Shown: in pieces, positions 1 to 10,917 of the stretch
How positions within the stretch are numbered: position 1 is the stretch's first letter
Layout of the letters: each line of letters begins with the position of its first letter
DNA from: Sitta carolinensis
Taxonomy: Eukaryota > Chordata > Aves > Passeriformes > Sittidae
Direction of reading: 5' to 3'
Assembly (NCBI GenBank): GCA_032173965.1
Contig: CM063283.1
Coordinates: 107,842,108-107,906,107 of the forward strand
Length of the DNA stretch: 64,000 nt
The notes under the pieces: generated by a model
What the model was told of the DNA's origin: nothing
The model's database searches: none
The model's input: only the letters and a program-made list of their open reading frames with translations
Translations under genes and position numbers: made by a program

Positions 1-1030
1 AGAAAATACTTGTTACTGACTTCATCAGGACACCTTGCTGATGATGGTATTAACAGCCTTATTTCCACACAAGGAGATGCAAGAATTCGTCATGGCTAAT
101 CAGGAAGGAAGATACTGCAAGGATTTTTAACACATATTTCTAATTCAGTCCTCCCTTGTTTTGTTTTAAGGTCCTATTTCAGATAACAAGAAAACACACA
201 AAATGCTACTTCAAAGTCAGGCTTCAGGGCCTGATTAAAATACAGAAATGCAGAGAAATTAAGAGCTCCAATCCATATTTAATTTATCTAAAAAATTCAG
301 AGTATACTATGCTAATCCACTGTGCTAATCTCTGTGTCTTTCACACTTCAGCAAATGAGGTTAATGCCAGAGTGGTACAGGAGCTCCTGCAACCCCTTCC
401 CTTGTACTGAGTTTAAAATTTGGGCATTACTTGAATGCTGATGCCATGTGTGTCACTACACAAATGTGTAAGCAGGAGAAAGGGCAAACAACCCCAGCCT
501 GTTCTGTTTCTGTGTTTATTAAGATCAGTAAACGATTGTGGTAATCTAAGACAGATCTGAATTGCTGACCCTCACAGTCAGGCTATACCATACAGAGTCT
601 ACAGTATTCAGTCAATGCTACATTTGTTTTTTGCTAAAAGACTGAAAAAAAAAATCATATACCTTATCTCTTCTGAGGTTATCAAATTCTTCAAGTGTTA
701 CAGCAACACACAATCTCTCATCTTAGTTCAGAGAGCTTAGCATGTATCGATGTTCCATCTACAATGAAAAGCTAGAGAGAAAGAATGTAAAATAGAGCAG
801 CAGTTTTCATTTACTTACTATAGTAGTGTTAGGAAGTGAAACTTCTTACTTATTAGCAGCTTGTTAAATGACTACATTTGAGTCTGTTCTGCAGGCATGA
901 TAAATTATTCAGATAGCTGAAAAATATTGATTCATTACCATTTCTCATTAATATTTATGAGTTGCACGGTGAAGAGTGCAATAGGGGTGTATTTATTATG
1001 TTTGACTTGAGTATTTTCTGCCATCTCTAG
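1..1030 (+). other. OTC: OTC intron 4, 3' part
   Basis: AT-rich non-coding sequence upstream of the first recognisable OTC exon. It ends in an AG acceptor directly before the exon at 1031. The intron's 5' end and exons 1-4 are outside the window. The small open frame at 156-410 has no recognisable domain and I treat it as chance. Intron number is inferred from the exact match of the next exon's length and content to human exon 5. Confidence 0.85.
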
Positions 1031-1184
1031 GGTGCTGTCCAGCATGACAAACGCAATCTTGGCTCGAGTTTATAACCATAATGATCTGGACCTAATGGCC
1101 AAAGAAGCCACCATCCCAATAATCAATGGATTGTCTGATTTGTACCATCCTCTTCAGATTTTAGCTGATTACCTAACTCTTCAG
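1031..1184 (+). CDS. OTC: Ornithine transcarbamylase, exon 5 equivalent (carbamoyl-phosphate domain end)
   Basis: This exon codes for human-numbered residues 130-180 of mitochondrial ornithine transcarbamylase, which condenses ornithine and carbamoyl phosphate into citrulline in the matrix. The first base completes a split codon from exon 4. The frame then reads [14 protein letters not shown] and ends [20 protein letters not shown]141 and the HPxQ motif (H168, Q171), which bind carbamoyl phosphate in this family, are present. The length of 154 bases equals human exon 5. The exon is bounded by CTCTAG and a GTAAAA donor at 1185. About 45 percent of the codons end in G or C. Human has Ile at 170 where this has Leu, a conservative change. 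I see no stop or frameshift. Confidence 0.97.
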
Positions 1185-4100
1185 GTAAAAATATAAACAA
1201 TATTTTTTTTTTTGCTAATTCTTAGTAAGTGTTTGGGGAAGTCAGCTTCAAAACTATTTATCCCTAGGTTTTCCAAAGTAGTAATTAAACATGGCACTTG
1301 TCATTTAGAGAGATCTTCATCCAGCAGTATAATTAATCATCTGTTTAATTTAAAATAATTTCGTAGTCCTATCAGCTGTAGTAGGACTGAAGTTAAGCAT
1401 AAAATTAAGTACTTCATTGGAATTAGTCTGCAATTCAAAAAATGTACAAAAGGCTGTACATATTAAGACAAAGATGAGAATCTGGCTCAAACAAAGCCAG
1501 CAGAAGTTTTTCCACTGACTTAAAAACACTCAGTAGATTGCTCTTGATTCCTCCCTAATCTATGGACAGCTGAAAAGGAATCACTATTTATATATTAGGA
1601 AATTGGTTGAACAAATTTATTTTGAAAAGCCAGTTAATGTTACCAGTATAAACGCTTAGTGTTCAGGCCCTTTAACCACTTAAAACTTTGCTCACATCAA
1701 TGATCAGTTCAAAGAGATCATATTTTTTATTTTTATCTAATATAATAGTGGATCTGACAGCAGGATAACATTTTACACACAGAATACCAGATGTTTGTCT
1801 GTGAACAAACTATGTGTTTTTACAATCAGTTGAAGATCTGGCTTATAAAAAAGGTTATATACTACAGGGCTGGTTTACAACTATGATGAACTCCTGTGAC
1901 CTTGTTTACTTTCTGAATGAATAAAAACCACACTGCTTGAAAATGGGAAGGCAGAATAGCTTCCTGATTCATTCAGCTATGTTTCTCAGCTGGTGGGGAC
2001 TTTGCTATGGGACAGTCAGTGTGTGGGAAAGATCTAGTGAGAGTAATATTAAATTATTCATGCTTTAAACCCTAAATACTGAAAGATTCGTGTTTGCTGA
2101 AAATCACTTTTTTATTTTAAGCATTTATTTTGTAGATTTTTTTATATTCACAGTGAAGAGACCAGCAAAAATTGGTGAACTTGAGACTAAAATGTTTACA
2201 GACCTCAGAATTAGGGAGATTTGTGAGATCACATTGAGCCAGCCTCAATGTTCAAATTGCATAGGACAGTAAGCTGCAATGAGAATGTCATCATTTCTTT
2301 GTAAACACTGTGTGCAAGTATAAGTCAGGAGAATCTTCTGGTTATGTTTTGTGGGGTTTTCTGTCTTGCAAACAAATTCAGTAACACTCTTCAGGAACTA
2401 TCTGTGACTCACAGCCCACACAGCCATGGGTATCTCTGCCCTAAACATGTTTTTTTCCAGGCCACTGTCTCCAGCAACCAGGCTCACAGTGCTGCTGCCC
2501 TCTACTCCACTTCCAGTCAGTGAAGACAGACCAGTGAGCATCTCAGTCACCTTCTGGAGATGCATCTCTTTCTCCACTGATCTTAGGGGGAGGCCCATGG
2601 CAAACAGCAGGATGAGAACATGCCCTGTTGATCACCCTCTGCTCCTCCTCCATTGCATCCTCGTGTAGTGCAGCCATGGTGGAAGCTCTGGGTGAACACA
2701 AGCCCATGGCTGCACTCTTCCCTGGACTGAATACTAAGGGCAGCACCAACAGCTGAGGGTGTCCTTGCTGCACCAAACACAGGGAGGATGTCTTTGGTGA
2801 TGAAGAAACAGGTCCAGAGCAGTCGGTGCTCAAAGATGTATTTGACATGGAGAGGTGTCATGACAAATTGAGCACTTACAGAGATCACAAGGAATGGCTC
2901 AGCTTTTAGACAGACATGGAAGGTTTTTTAAATTTGCAGCACTTTCACACTCAGCCCAACAAGCAGGGCACTGTTTCCTCCATTTGCCCATCTCTCCCTG
3001 ACTCTTTCCAGCATGTTCCTCAGCCCAAAATTTGTCAGGAGATCTTTATAGGGCAGCTGGGTGGCCACCCTGCTATGCCAAGGGCATGTTGCCCTGTGGG
3101 TTGCTGACTCACTTTCCATTCCTGTTTTTTTATCCAGGAAAGAGGGGCAAGCAGGGGAGAGCTCTCAGCAGCTCCCTGTGGGTGATGGCACTGCCTGAAC
3201 TCTCCCTTTCTGACCTGTTCCTCTGCTCCCTTTTTTTCCTCTTTGCACTGTACAGTGGGTTGGAGAAGACGAGAGTGAAATGTAATGAAACAATGTTTTA
3301 ATCATATAATGTTCTTTATCAGGCCACAGAAGTGAGATTAACTCTTGGAGAGGTGTGAGCCACAGGGTCTAGTTGCTACTTACCCCAGTCGAGCTGGGGT
3401 GGGATTTTCAGCAAGATGTCATCCAAGTACTGCCTGCAAGGAGATTAACACAGGGATGTGGAATGGTTCCAATGATTCTTAAAATGAGTTGAAAGTCCAT
3501 ATATAACATTTAGACTGTTTCTGTGCAATGCAAAGGCAATTTATTTGATTTATACATATATGCAAACTACAGTAGAGGCACAGACTGCTAGCCTAATATT
3601 TAAATGTAACTACAGGTTTTCTGCAGCTTATTTCTCCTTAAAAAATGTCTCTTCCCTATCCCCATAAATATTTTCCTGCCTGGATCTGTTCTTCCCTTCT
3701 GTCAGTACATACCCAAAATTTATCTTTTTTTTCCTTCTCTGTTTTCCAGTGGAGCTCTACATGCACTCCGGCCCTCTTCATGCTTAGCACACTTTTCTTC
3801 TTCCATTTTCTATATCCTATTAATTTTGTTGTGTGCCTTTTTGAACCCTCCTTGAGTACTTTCTCTTTAGTCTGAAACAACACAATTGTATGGTTTGTTT
3901 TGAAAAAATGTTTTCTTGCTTATAGCTTCTGATTCTCTTTTCACAGGTGCATTTTAGTATCATTATTTTAGTATAGTCCATTGCATCCCCCAAACAATGC
4001 AGCTGATTTATTTTCAGGGCTGTCGATTCTCATTCTGTATTCAGGGCAAATTCTCCTCCTGGAAATGTTCAAGGTGTTCTTTTCAGATCATGCAGTGTGC

Positions 4101-7100
4101 TCCTCTTATGAATATGGGGTGAGATTCCTCAGGTTCAGCATCCTCCTGCCCAGTGCCTTCTTCCTGAGCAACTGGGATCCCCTCACATGTTTGAAGTCTA
4201 AGCTGGCTCTGTCCTTTAATATTGTGCTCAGGGTTAATGCCCTCTATCATGCCAAGATAAAATTTTTTCTTAGCATATATATACACTCCCTTCCTTCTTA
4301 AAGGTTGTGTTGAACTGAGTGCACTTGAGTGATAACCCACTCAAAATGGTTGCAAACATGTAAAGAACGCCATATTGAGGATTCAGGGCTTTGTCATTTA
4401 AAAACTGTGAGTTTGTGAGCACACACTGAGCCCTTTACTCTCCTGCTTCTGCTGTAACAGCCACGAGCTGAGTGCACCCAGTGCCTCTCAGTGTCCTGGG
4501 CAGGAGCTGTGCCTCAGCTTCTGCCCTGCTCTGAGTGGCTGGAGGGCAGCATCACACAATTGGTATTCCAGAGACAGCCCGGGTATTGACATTGATTCAA
4601 TTGATATTAGTGTCACTGGCCAAATCAGCTCACTTGTAGCTGACTGCAGGATGGCCAGACTGGTAATTAGAGTGGATCCATATGCCACTAGCTTTTTATG
4701 TCACTGGTCTGGGGGGAATTGGCTTTTTCAGAAAGCAACGGTTGGCATAAGAAATACATTGGTGATCTCTTTTTAAACAGCATAAGAAATACATTGGTGA
4801 TTTCTTTTTAAACAGCATAACAAATAATGTTGCCCAGCTTGAAAAGGGATGAAATATATTCTCAAATTCTCCTTCCTGTGTGACCCCAAGACCTCAAATT
4901 ATTACAATTTTCAAATTCATAACCATCATCGTCTTTATTTATTCTAACAAATAGATATCCCAACTAAAATCTTTCCTGATCCTCTAAAATGTACTATATC
5001 TATAACCATGACAAAAATCAGCATGGGAGTAAGAAAGATAACAGGCCCAGAATCTGCATTAAGCCCAGTTTGAGAGCCAGAAGATCCAATTTGCCCAGTT
5101 TCTCCTTTACTGGATTTCACTGTCTCCCAAAGGGCTAAAGCTTTGATTAGTCACTGGCATTCCATTTTAAAATTTGACAGATTATTGATTCATTATTCAA
5201 AAGCTTGTTTTAATTGAGGGCTGTTATGACAGTTGTGGTCAAACATTTCAGAATTAATCTATAATGGTGTCAGAGTTTCAGTCTCGCTGGAAGCTAGTCC
5301 AAGCAGAGGCAGACACGAATGTCCCTAATTAGTTAACCCAGTCTTCACACATGCAGCAGGGTCAGATCACTCAGCAGACTTATTTTTTCCCAGGGTTGCC
5401 TGCACTGATGCACTGCAGCCATGGATAAAAACAGAATGAAACATTGTAAGAGCAACATGAGGGTGAGAAAATGGAATGTAAAATTGGTATTAGTTATTTA
5501 GCTGGAATTATTCATGAAAGTAACACAAGCAAGTTTTATGGCAATATAGCAGCAATCGCTAGTTTGCCAAAGAGGCTCCATAAGAAAGAAGGGCTCCAGA
5601 CTTTCTAAATATATTATTTTTTTGGATGGCTTTACTAGGAGTTGTGCTTCAAATGTAGAGTGAAACTGCAGAGCACCCATGCAAGAGTTAAGCCTATATA
5701 ACATCTTACATTTATCAATATAACATAATCTGTAAAAACTGGGAAGGGATGCAAAGGGGAAATATCTTCAGAGGTTCTGGTGATCAGCAAGTATTGTAAA
5801 GGCTTTCATTTAACTTAGAGTGTTACTGTCATGGCAAAACACTTTTAGCAGGATTTCACCTGTGTGATTGCATAAGCACATACTGTAAAAGAGGGTGTGG
5901 GCAGTGAGCAGGAGGGGAAGTGTGTCTCATTTACTGCAGGTTTTGTATTGCCTCCAAGCTTTCTGGTTCTGACCAGCAGAGTCCCCTCATCTTTGCTGGA
6001 AGCTGAGGGGGTGTGTTTGCTTATGAGCAGTACAGTCACAGTCACAGTGATCTAGCTTTAGATGAAGAGGTTTGAATTACAGCAGCAGTGCACCAGTGGC
6101 AACATAAAGCCTGGCACAGGATACAAAGCAGGCTCCTCTAGCACAGACACAGCTCGATTCTGCCTTGCTATGACTCCTTCCATTAGCAAAACATCTGCAT
6201 TAAAATCAGTTCAGCTATGTCCACTCGATACAGTAGTCACTGCAGAGCTGATTTGCAGTTTGAAGTGGGTGTCAGGGATCATTATACAGACATGTCCTGT
6301 ATTCCATATTTTATCTGTAACAGTTGGTAGCTTGGGAAAACAGAGGAAGGAACTTAGTATGCACTGTGCTTCTTTTAATGCAGAGTAGCAGCTGGCAATA
6401 AGGTGAAGTTCTTAAACATAGCAGTGTGTTTGTGACTCCAGTCAATGCTTTGAGTATTAAGGCTGAGATGTCTACTTTTAAACAGTGAGATGAAAAGAAC
6501 TCGGGACTGTCTCATTTGCTTCTGGCTGTGGGTTCTGGTCTCAGCTACCACTAAGCCCTAAATGGAAACAACACCTTAAATAAATGCTTCAGTTTGGCCT
6601 TCTCCTAGGAGTACCATTGCTAGGAGATGAGGAAGGACTTTGAAAGATCCTTGGAGCCCTGCAGAATGGTTATACTGAAATAACTTCCATGTCCACAAAG
6701 TCCTGATTTGTTCTCCTGTAAATGCCCTTGAATCCAACCTCTGCCAATGAGCCTGCTGTTAACAAACTTTGGCTGAAACGCAATATTTTTGCAATACCAT
6801 AGTTTTAGCCCTTAAACCTGAACAGTCTAAGACTCTTATCAGATTTAGATGTTTACAGCTCTTTAACGTCATTCAATATTTCAAGTGCTCTATTTCTGGC
6901 TCAAAATTTTGGTCACTGGAAGAAATGTAATAACTTTGTTCTGGAACAACTTCACAAACTATTTGTTTAGGAGAAGCTGCTGCCAGGAGAGAAGGGGGTA
7001 GTCCCAGCCCTTTTCCTCTTCAGTCTTTTGGCATCTTTTCTGCAACTGCCTGCAAGGTTGCCACTTAGTACAATGTGGATGCTTATCCTCTCTGACAAGC

Positions 7101-9180
7101 ATTGAAGCATGTCACACAAAGTGTTGAAACACTGTCTGGCTTCCAGCTACTACAATGCAATTGTAGCATGGCCCAGATTTGAGCTAAGAATAAAAGGCTC
7201 TCCAGAAATTCTTTCAAGTCATGAGGTAGAGTTTTACAGAGCGGGCTTATAGGAGAATTTGGTTACATCTTTGTAAAAATTTTAGGATCAGCTTAAGTGC
7301 CTATAAACATGCATATTCAAAGCAAGTCTCATTAAGGAGCCCCAAATTGTCCTGCTCTGGAAATATGTAACCTCTGTAACCCTTGTTCCTCCTTAGGCCT
7401 TATCTGGTGGTGTGGAGGGACAGAGTAACTACCCATGGCCAGGCTGTAAGTGCCATCAGGCAAAGCCACAGTTAACTCTTAATGTTGTTTCAAGTCTGGG
7501 TGATCCACACTCTTGAAAAAATCCCTGCACTCTTTGGCTGAACGATGGAGAACAAATGCTGCAGGCCATGAGTGGCACAGCTGCTTTCAGAGTGCTGCTC
7601 TTTGCTGTCCTGTGCAGCTGTGGGGTGAGGATGCACTCCCAGGACATGGCCACTGCCATGGCCACAGGGAACAATGTGTAGAGGCAACCAAGCCAGAGCA
7701 GACCTCAGTAGGGATATTTTCACTATTTGGGGGAAAGCTGGAAGGAGTTCTATTCCAGGCACTAGGTCTGTCTTTATATTAATAATTTCTAACATTCACT
7801 GATGTTTATGAAGCCCAAAGGACAGCCATACATCAGTGATGCTAAAATTACTTTGTGTCTGTGTGTTAGTTTGGCCAACCCAGGAAGTGAGCTGGCTGGC
7901 TTTGAGATTGGCACCTTGTTGGAGCAATTGGAGGGCATTTCATCTCTGTGACCATTACATTTCAAGATGAAGCAAAGCCCAGGAAATCGTTTTTCATTCT
8001 GGTGTTCAGAGAGAGATCCCCTTCCCCCACCAACCCTGGCCTCAGCCTGAGAGGGGAGCCCACGCAGGCCCTTGGCAAGATGAAACTTCAAAATCATGAA
8101 TCCTGCCCCAGTGAGAGAAAGAAGAGACTAAATGAGATGTGAAGAAACACAGTGTGAGACCTAATGTCAGGAGAGACAGAGAAGAATCTTTGGAAGGAAT
8201 GGAAAATGGAAGGAAGATTGAAGGCGTTGCCTAGGTTTAGGCTGGGCTTCTCTTGTAAGGCCATAGAGAATGGACTAAATACCCCTGGAATGCTTTTAGG
8301 GGAATGCAAAGCTCTAGTCATAGCTGTGAGTTGATGTAATTGTGACCTAAGGGAGAAATTTGAACAGAGGAAGACCAAGAGAGATGATGCTCTCTGCCCA
8401 GTGAGAGAATTTGACCTCTGTTTGAAGATGAGATAGATGAAGAGAACTCTTATTTTATACAAGAAAAGCATCCTTAAACTGTATCCTAATAAGCTGATAT
8501 GGCACATGAGCAGCTCTGGAAGGCTGTCTCATGGGAAGGGCTTCACAATGGCAGATATTTTCCCCCAGGCAGGCCATTCATGAAGTGTGAGAGTAAGAGA
8601 ACTGGTATCTTGTGGAAAACCTCTATTGCATACAAGAGAGACTTGTCTCCCTTGGTGAATTGAGAAATTATTATTCTAGGGGTGATAAACTGACTGAAAA
8701 TTCCAGGTTTGTCTTCTTATGTTATGTTCACTGGGAAAGTGAACAGTTGGGGAGAAGGAGGAGGAGTGTTCTGAAGGTTTTATTCTGATTTTTATTATTC
8801 TTCTTTTAGTTCTGTTAATAATTTTTCTTTATACATTTCAAGTTTAAGCCTGCTTTGCTCTAGGTTGGGAAATTTCAGATTGGTGAACCAAACCCACTAC
8901 AATATGGTGCTGAATCTCTCAGCCTGATCCTCACCACATGGCACATGTGCCAATGTGTGCTTCTCCAGGGGAAGCAGAAGCTCTTGGGCCTTTTTGTATG
9001 ACATGGGGGCCTTTCCCTCCATGATCTGGAACAGCAGTAATTCCAGGTGTGGTTCCATGCAGGCATCATTTGAAGGCAGCCAGCTGCCTTTGCACAGACC
9101 CTTCTGATCATTCCCTCTTGTCCATCAGCCTGCCCAGCTCCTCTGGAATGTAACCCCAGAGCTTGTGATTGCTTTGGCAG
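1185..9180 (+). other. OTC: OTC intron 5 (about 8.0 kb)
   Basis: Largest OTC intron in the window, with a GTAAAA donor at 1185 and a GGCAG acceptor at 9178-9180. It is mostly AT-rich single-copy-looking sequence. It contains a 35-bp tandem duplication at 4745-4814 and a moderately GC-rich stretch around 2400-3200, where minus-strand open frames match nothing I recognise. No exon, RNA gene or clear mobile element is supported. Confidence 0.85.
4745..4829. repeat. 35-bp tandem duplication with partial third copy
   Basis: Unit 1 is 4745-4779 and unit 2 is 4780-4814. Both begin GCATAAGAAATACATTGG and differ at a single base (CTC versus TTC near the middle). A third, decayed copy starts at 4815 with GCATAACAAATAATG. 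The near-identity of the first two units suggests a recent local duplication inside OTC intron 5. Confidence 0.9.
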
Positions 9181-9303
9181 GAGCACTTTGGAGGGTTGAG
9201 GGGGCTCACCATCGCCTGGATCGGGGATGGCAACAACGTGCTGCAGTCCTTCCTGGCGAGCGCCGCGAAGCTGGGAATGCACCTGCGCATCGCCACTCCC
9301 AGG
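9181..9303 (+). CDS. OTC: Ornithine transcarbamylase, exon 6 equivalent
   Basis: Codes for residues 181-221 at the start of the ornithine-binding domain. The frame begins [19 protein letters not shown]. The IGDGNN motif carries N199, an ornithine-binding residue. The length of 123 bases equals human exon 6 and both boundaries are phase 0 (GGCAG before, GTAAGG donor at 9304). The exon is strikingly GC-rich: by my count 36 of 41 codons end in G or C, against 28 to 45 percent in exons 5, 8 and 9. It also carries several CpG dinucleotides. Human has Ser-Trp where this has Ala-Trp before IGDGNN. The long minus-strand open frame across this exon is a shadow of its composition. Confidence 0.97.
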
Positions 9304-9968
9304 GTAAGGGAGCCAGGCCCTGGCTGGAGAGCCTCTGGCTGGTGGAGGATGGAGGGCAAACTTCACCCAGGCTGGGCTCAGACACGCACTGAGCCATTGG
9401 TCTAGGGCCCCAGCTGGGGGAGCCTGCATCTGTCTTGCGTGCCTGTTTTCAGAGCCAAGGGACAAAATCCCGATCCAGTGATTTGGCTGCAAAGCAGGAG
9501 TGATTCTGCTCTGTCCAACATCAGAAATGGGAATACCTGAGAGGAGTATAAATCATGGGGATCATAGTTCCATTTGACAAAAACCAAAAAATTAAGTCTA
9601 TTTCAGATGGGTGGAAGTGTTGCAGCCCATTTCATTTAAATTGGTGGTGCAGCATTTTAGAGTGTTGCATTGTAATGCAATATAAAATATTTTTAAATCA
9701 GTTTAGAACAAAAAAAAGAGTTGTATATGCATTTAATTCTGTAACTGTCAAAATATATTTTACTTATGTTTTTAGAACTCTTTCCACCACTTTATCTTCA
9801 AAATAAACTTTCAACAAAATCAAAACATTTTTCTCAAGTTTTACAGTTTGGAAAGATACTCTTCTTCCATGGCCAATGCTTCAACGAGTATTTTTCTAAC
9901 CTTTCTTATTAATTAGTGAAGATCTCATATATGTTCCATGATGTCTTACCTATCATCTCTTTTGTCAG
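9304..9968 (+). other. OTC: OTC intron 6 (665 bp)
   Basis: GTAAGG donor at 9304 and TTGTCAG acceptor ending at 9968. The first part is GC-rich like exon 6 and the rest is AT-rich. No other feature was seen. Confidence 0.9.
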
Positions 9969-10022
9969 GGCTTTGAACCAGACCTCAGGATAATTAAAAT
10001 AACTGAACAGAACTCCAAAGAG
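9969..10022 (+). CDS. OTC: Ornithine transcarbamylase, exon 7 equivalent (54 bp)
   Basis: A 54-base exon coding for residues 222-239, reading GFEPDLRIIKITEQNSKE, flanked by TTGTCAG and a GTAGGA donor. Its length equals human exon 7. It is the least conserved exon here, differing from the human peptide at about half its positions. It keeps the G-[YF]-EPD start and the final KE. This part forms a surface helix rather than the active site in the family, so divergence is expected. Confidence 0.95.
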
Positions 10023-10124
10023 GTAGGAGTCTAAGAAACAGCCTAGTGGAATAGAGTTTATTTTCATTATAAATGAAGTTGAAGTTCCTTGTCTTAGTGA
10101 TCTTCCTTATTTTATTCACATTAG
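10023..10124 (+). other. OTC: OTC intron 7, very short (102 bp)
   Basis: GTAGGAG donor and CACATTAG acceptor with a T-rich tract before it. The human intron at this position is also very short, so the tiny size appears to be an old, conserved trait. Confidence 0.93.
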
Positions 10125-10274
10125 TATGGTACCAAGTTACTTCTCACAACAGACCCTTTGGAAGCTGCACACAGTGCCAATGTCTTGGTTACAGACACAT
10201 GGATAAGCATGGGACAAGAAGAGGAGAAGAAAGAAAGACTAAAGGCCTTTCAAGGTTATCAGATTACAATGAAG
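10125..10274 (+). CDS. OTC: Ornithine transcarbamylase, exon 8 equivalent (ornithine-binding SMG loop)
   Basis: Codes for residues 240-289. It reads [20 protein letters not shown] and then [18 protein letters not shown]263, S267 and M268, which contact ornithine, sit in the DTWISMG motif, the mobile loop that closes over substrate. The length of 150 bases equals human exon 8, with phase 0 at both ends and a GTAAAA donor at 10275. About 42 percent of codons end in G or C. Human begins this exon with Asn where this has Tyr. No disruption is seen. Confidence 0.97.
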
Positions 10275-10779
10275 GTAAAAACTGAGATTTGGGGCTTTAT
10301 TTACATTTTTACAATTTGCATTTATAAGAAGCAGCATCAATGAAGCATGAGTTTGGGGGGGGGGGTTGAGTGGGGGTATGGAAAAGCCACATGCAAACCT
10401 CCCTCCAGCTTAAAAATCTCACAGAGATAACAAAGTTTGAGCTATGTCATACACTCCATGTGGCTTGGCCTCTTTCAGAGCTTCCCAATGAGATCCAGTT
10501 CCAGAACATGAGCAGCAGAGGGGTTTTCACTCCCCTCCTAAAGTCAGACAAATTGGAGTGACTTTTTGACTTTTGTGAAGTCAGCATTGAACTCTTACAG
10601 GCTTAAGAATTCCCATCTTAATCACAAATGAGGAATTCTTTTGAAGTCTGTGGAATTCTGAGTTCATCATCCAAGTAACCAGAGTGGGAGTTAATATAAA
10701 ATTTGTTAACCTTTTTACTAGTTAAGGATTTTACTAATGTCCTCACATGTCTTTATTTTATATGCTTTTTAATGTACAG
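10275..10779 (+). other. OTC: OTC intron 8 (505 bp)
   Basis: GTAAAA donor and ATGTACAG acceptor. It contains an 11-base G homopolymer at 10355-10365 followed by further G-rich sequence. Otherwise it is unremarkable. Confidence 0.9.
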
Positions 10780-10917
10780 ACTGCAAAATCTGCTGCTTCC
10801 AACTGGACTTTTTTACACTGTTTACCCAGAAAACCTGAAGAAGTTGATGATGAAGTATTTTATTCTCCACGGTCATTGGTTTTCCAGGAGGCTGAAAACA
10901 GAAAATGGACAATTATG
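10780..10917 (+). CDS. OTC: Ornithine transcarbamylase, exon 9 equivalent (catalytic Cys)
   Basis: Codes for residues 290-335. It carries [19 protein letters not shown] and then [14 protein letters not shown]. The HCLP motif holds C303, which binds the ornithine side chain, and R330 binds carbamoyl phosphate; both are present. The length of 138 bases equals human exon 9. The GTAAAT donor at 10918 runs straight into a TTAA-type microsatellite. Position 325 is Gln where human has Pro. Only 28 percent of codons end in G or C, the opposite extreme from exon 6. Confidence 0.97.

Noticed and set aside
2398..2888. Overlapping minus-strand open frames in OTC intron 5 with some hydrophobic segments, looking like a decayed membrane-protein gene
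   Set aside because: The hydrophobic part and the following frames do not align with any family I recognise, and the reading frame would have to change several times. Not enough to call a pseudogene.
6565..6665. Possible MIR/L3-like tail (TTTGAAAGATCCTTGG)
   Set aside because: Isolated short resemblance without the core motifs.
8875..9492. 205-codon minus-strand open frame
   Set aside because: It lies antisense across the GC-rich OTC exon 6, so it is a shadow of that exon's composition.
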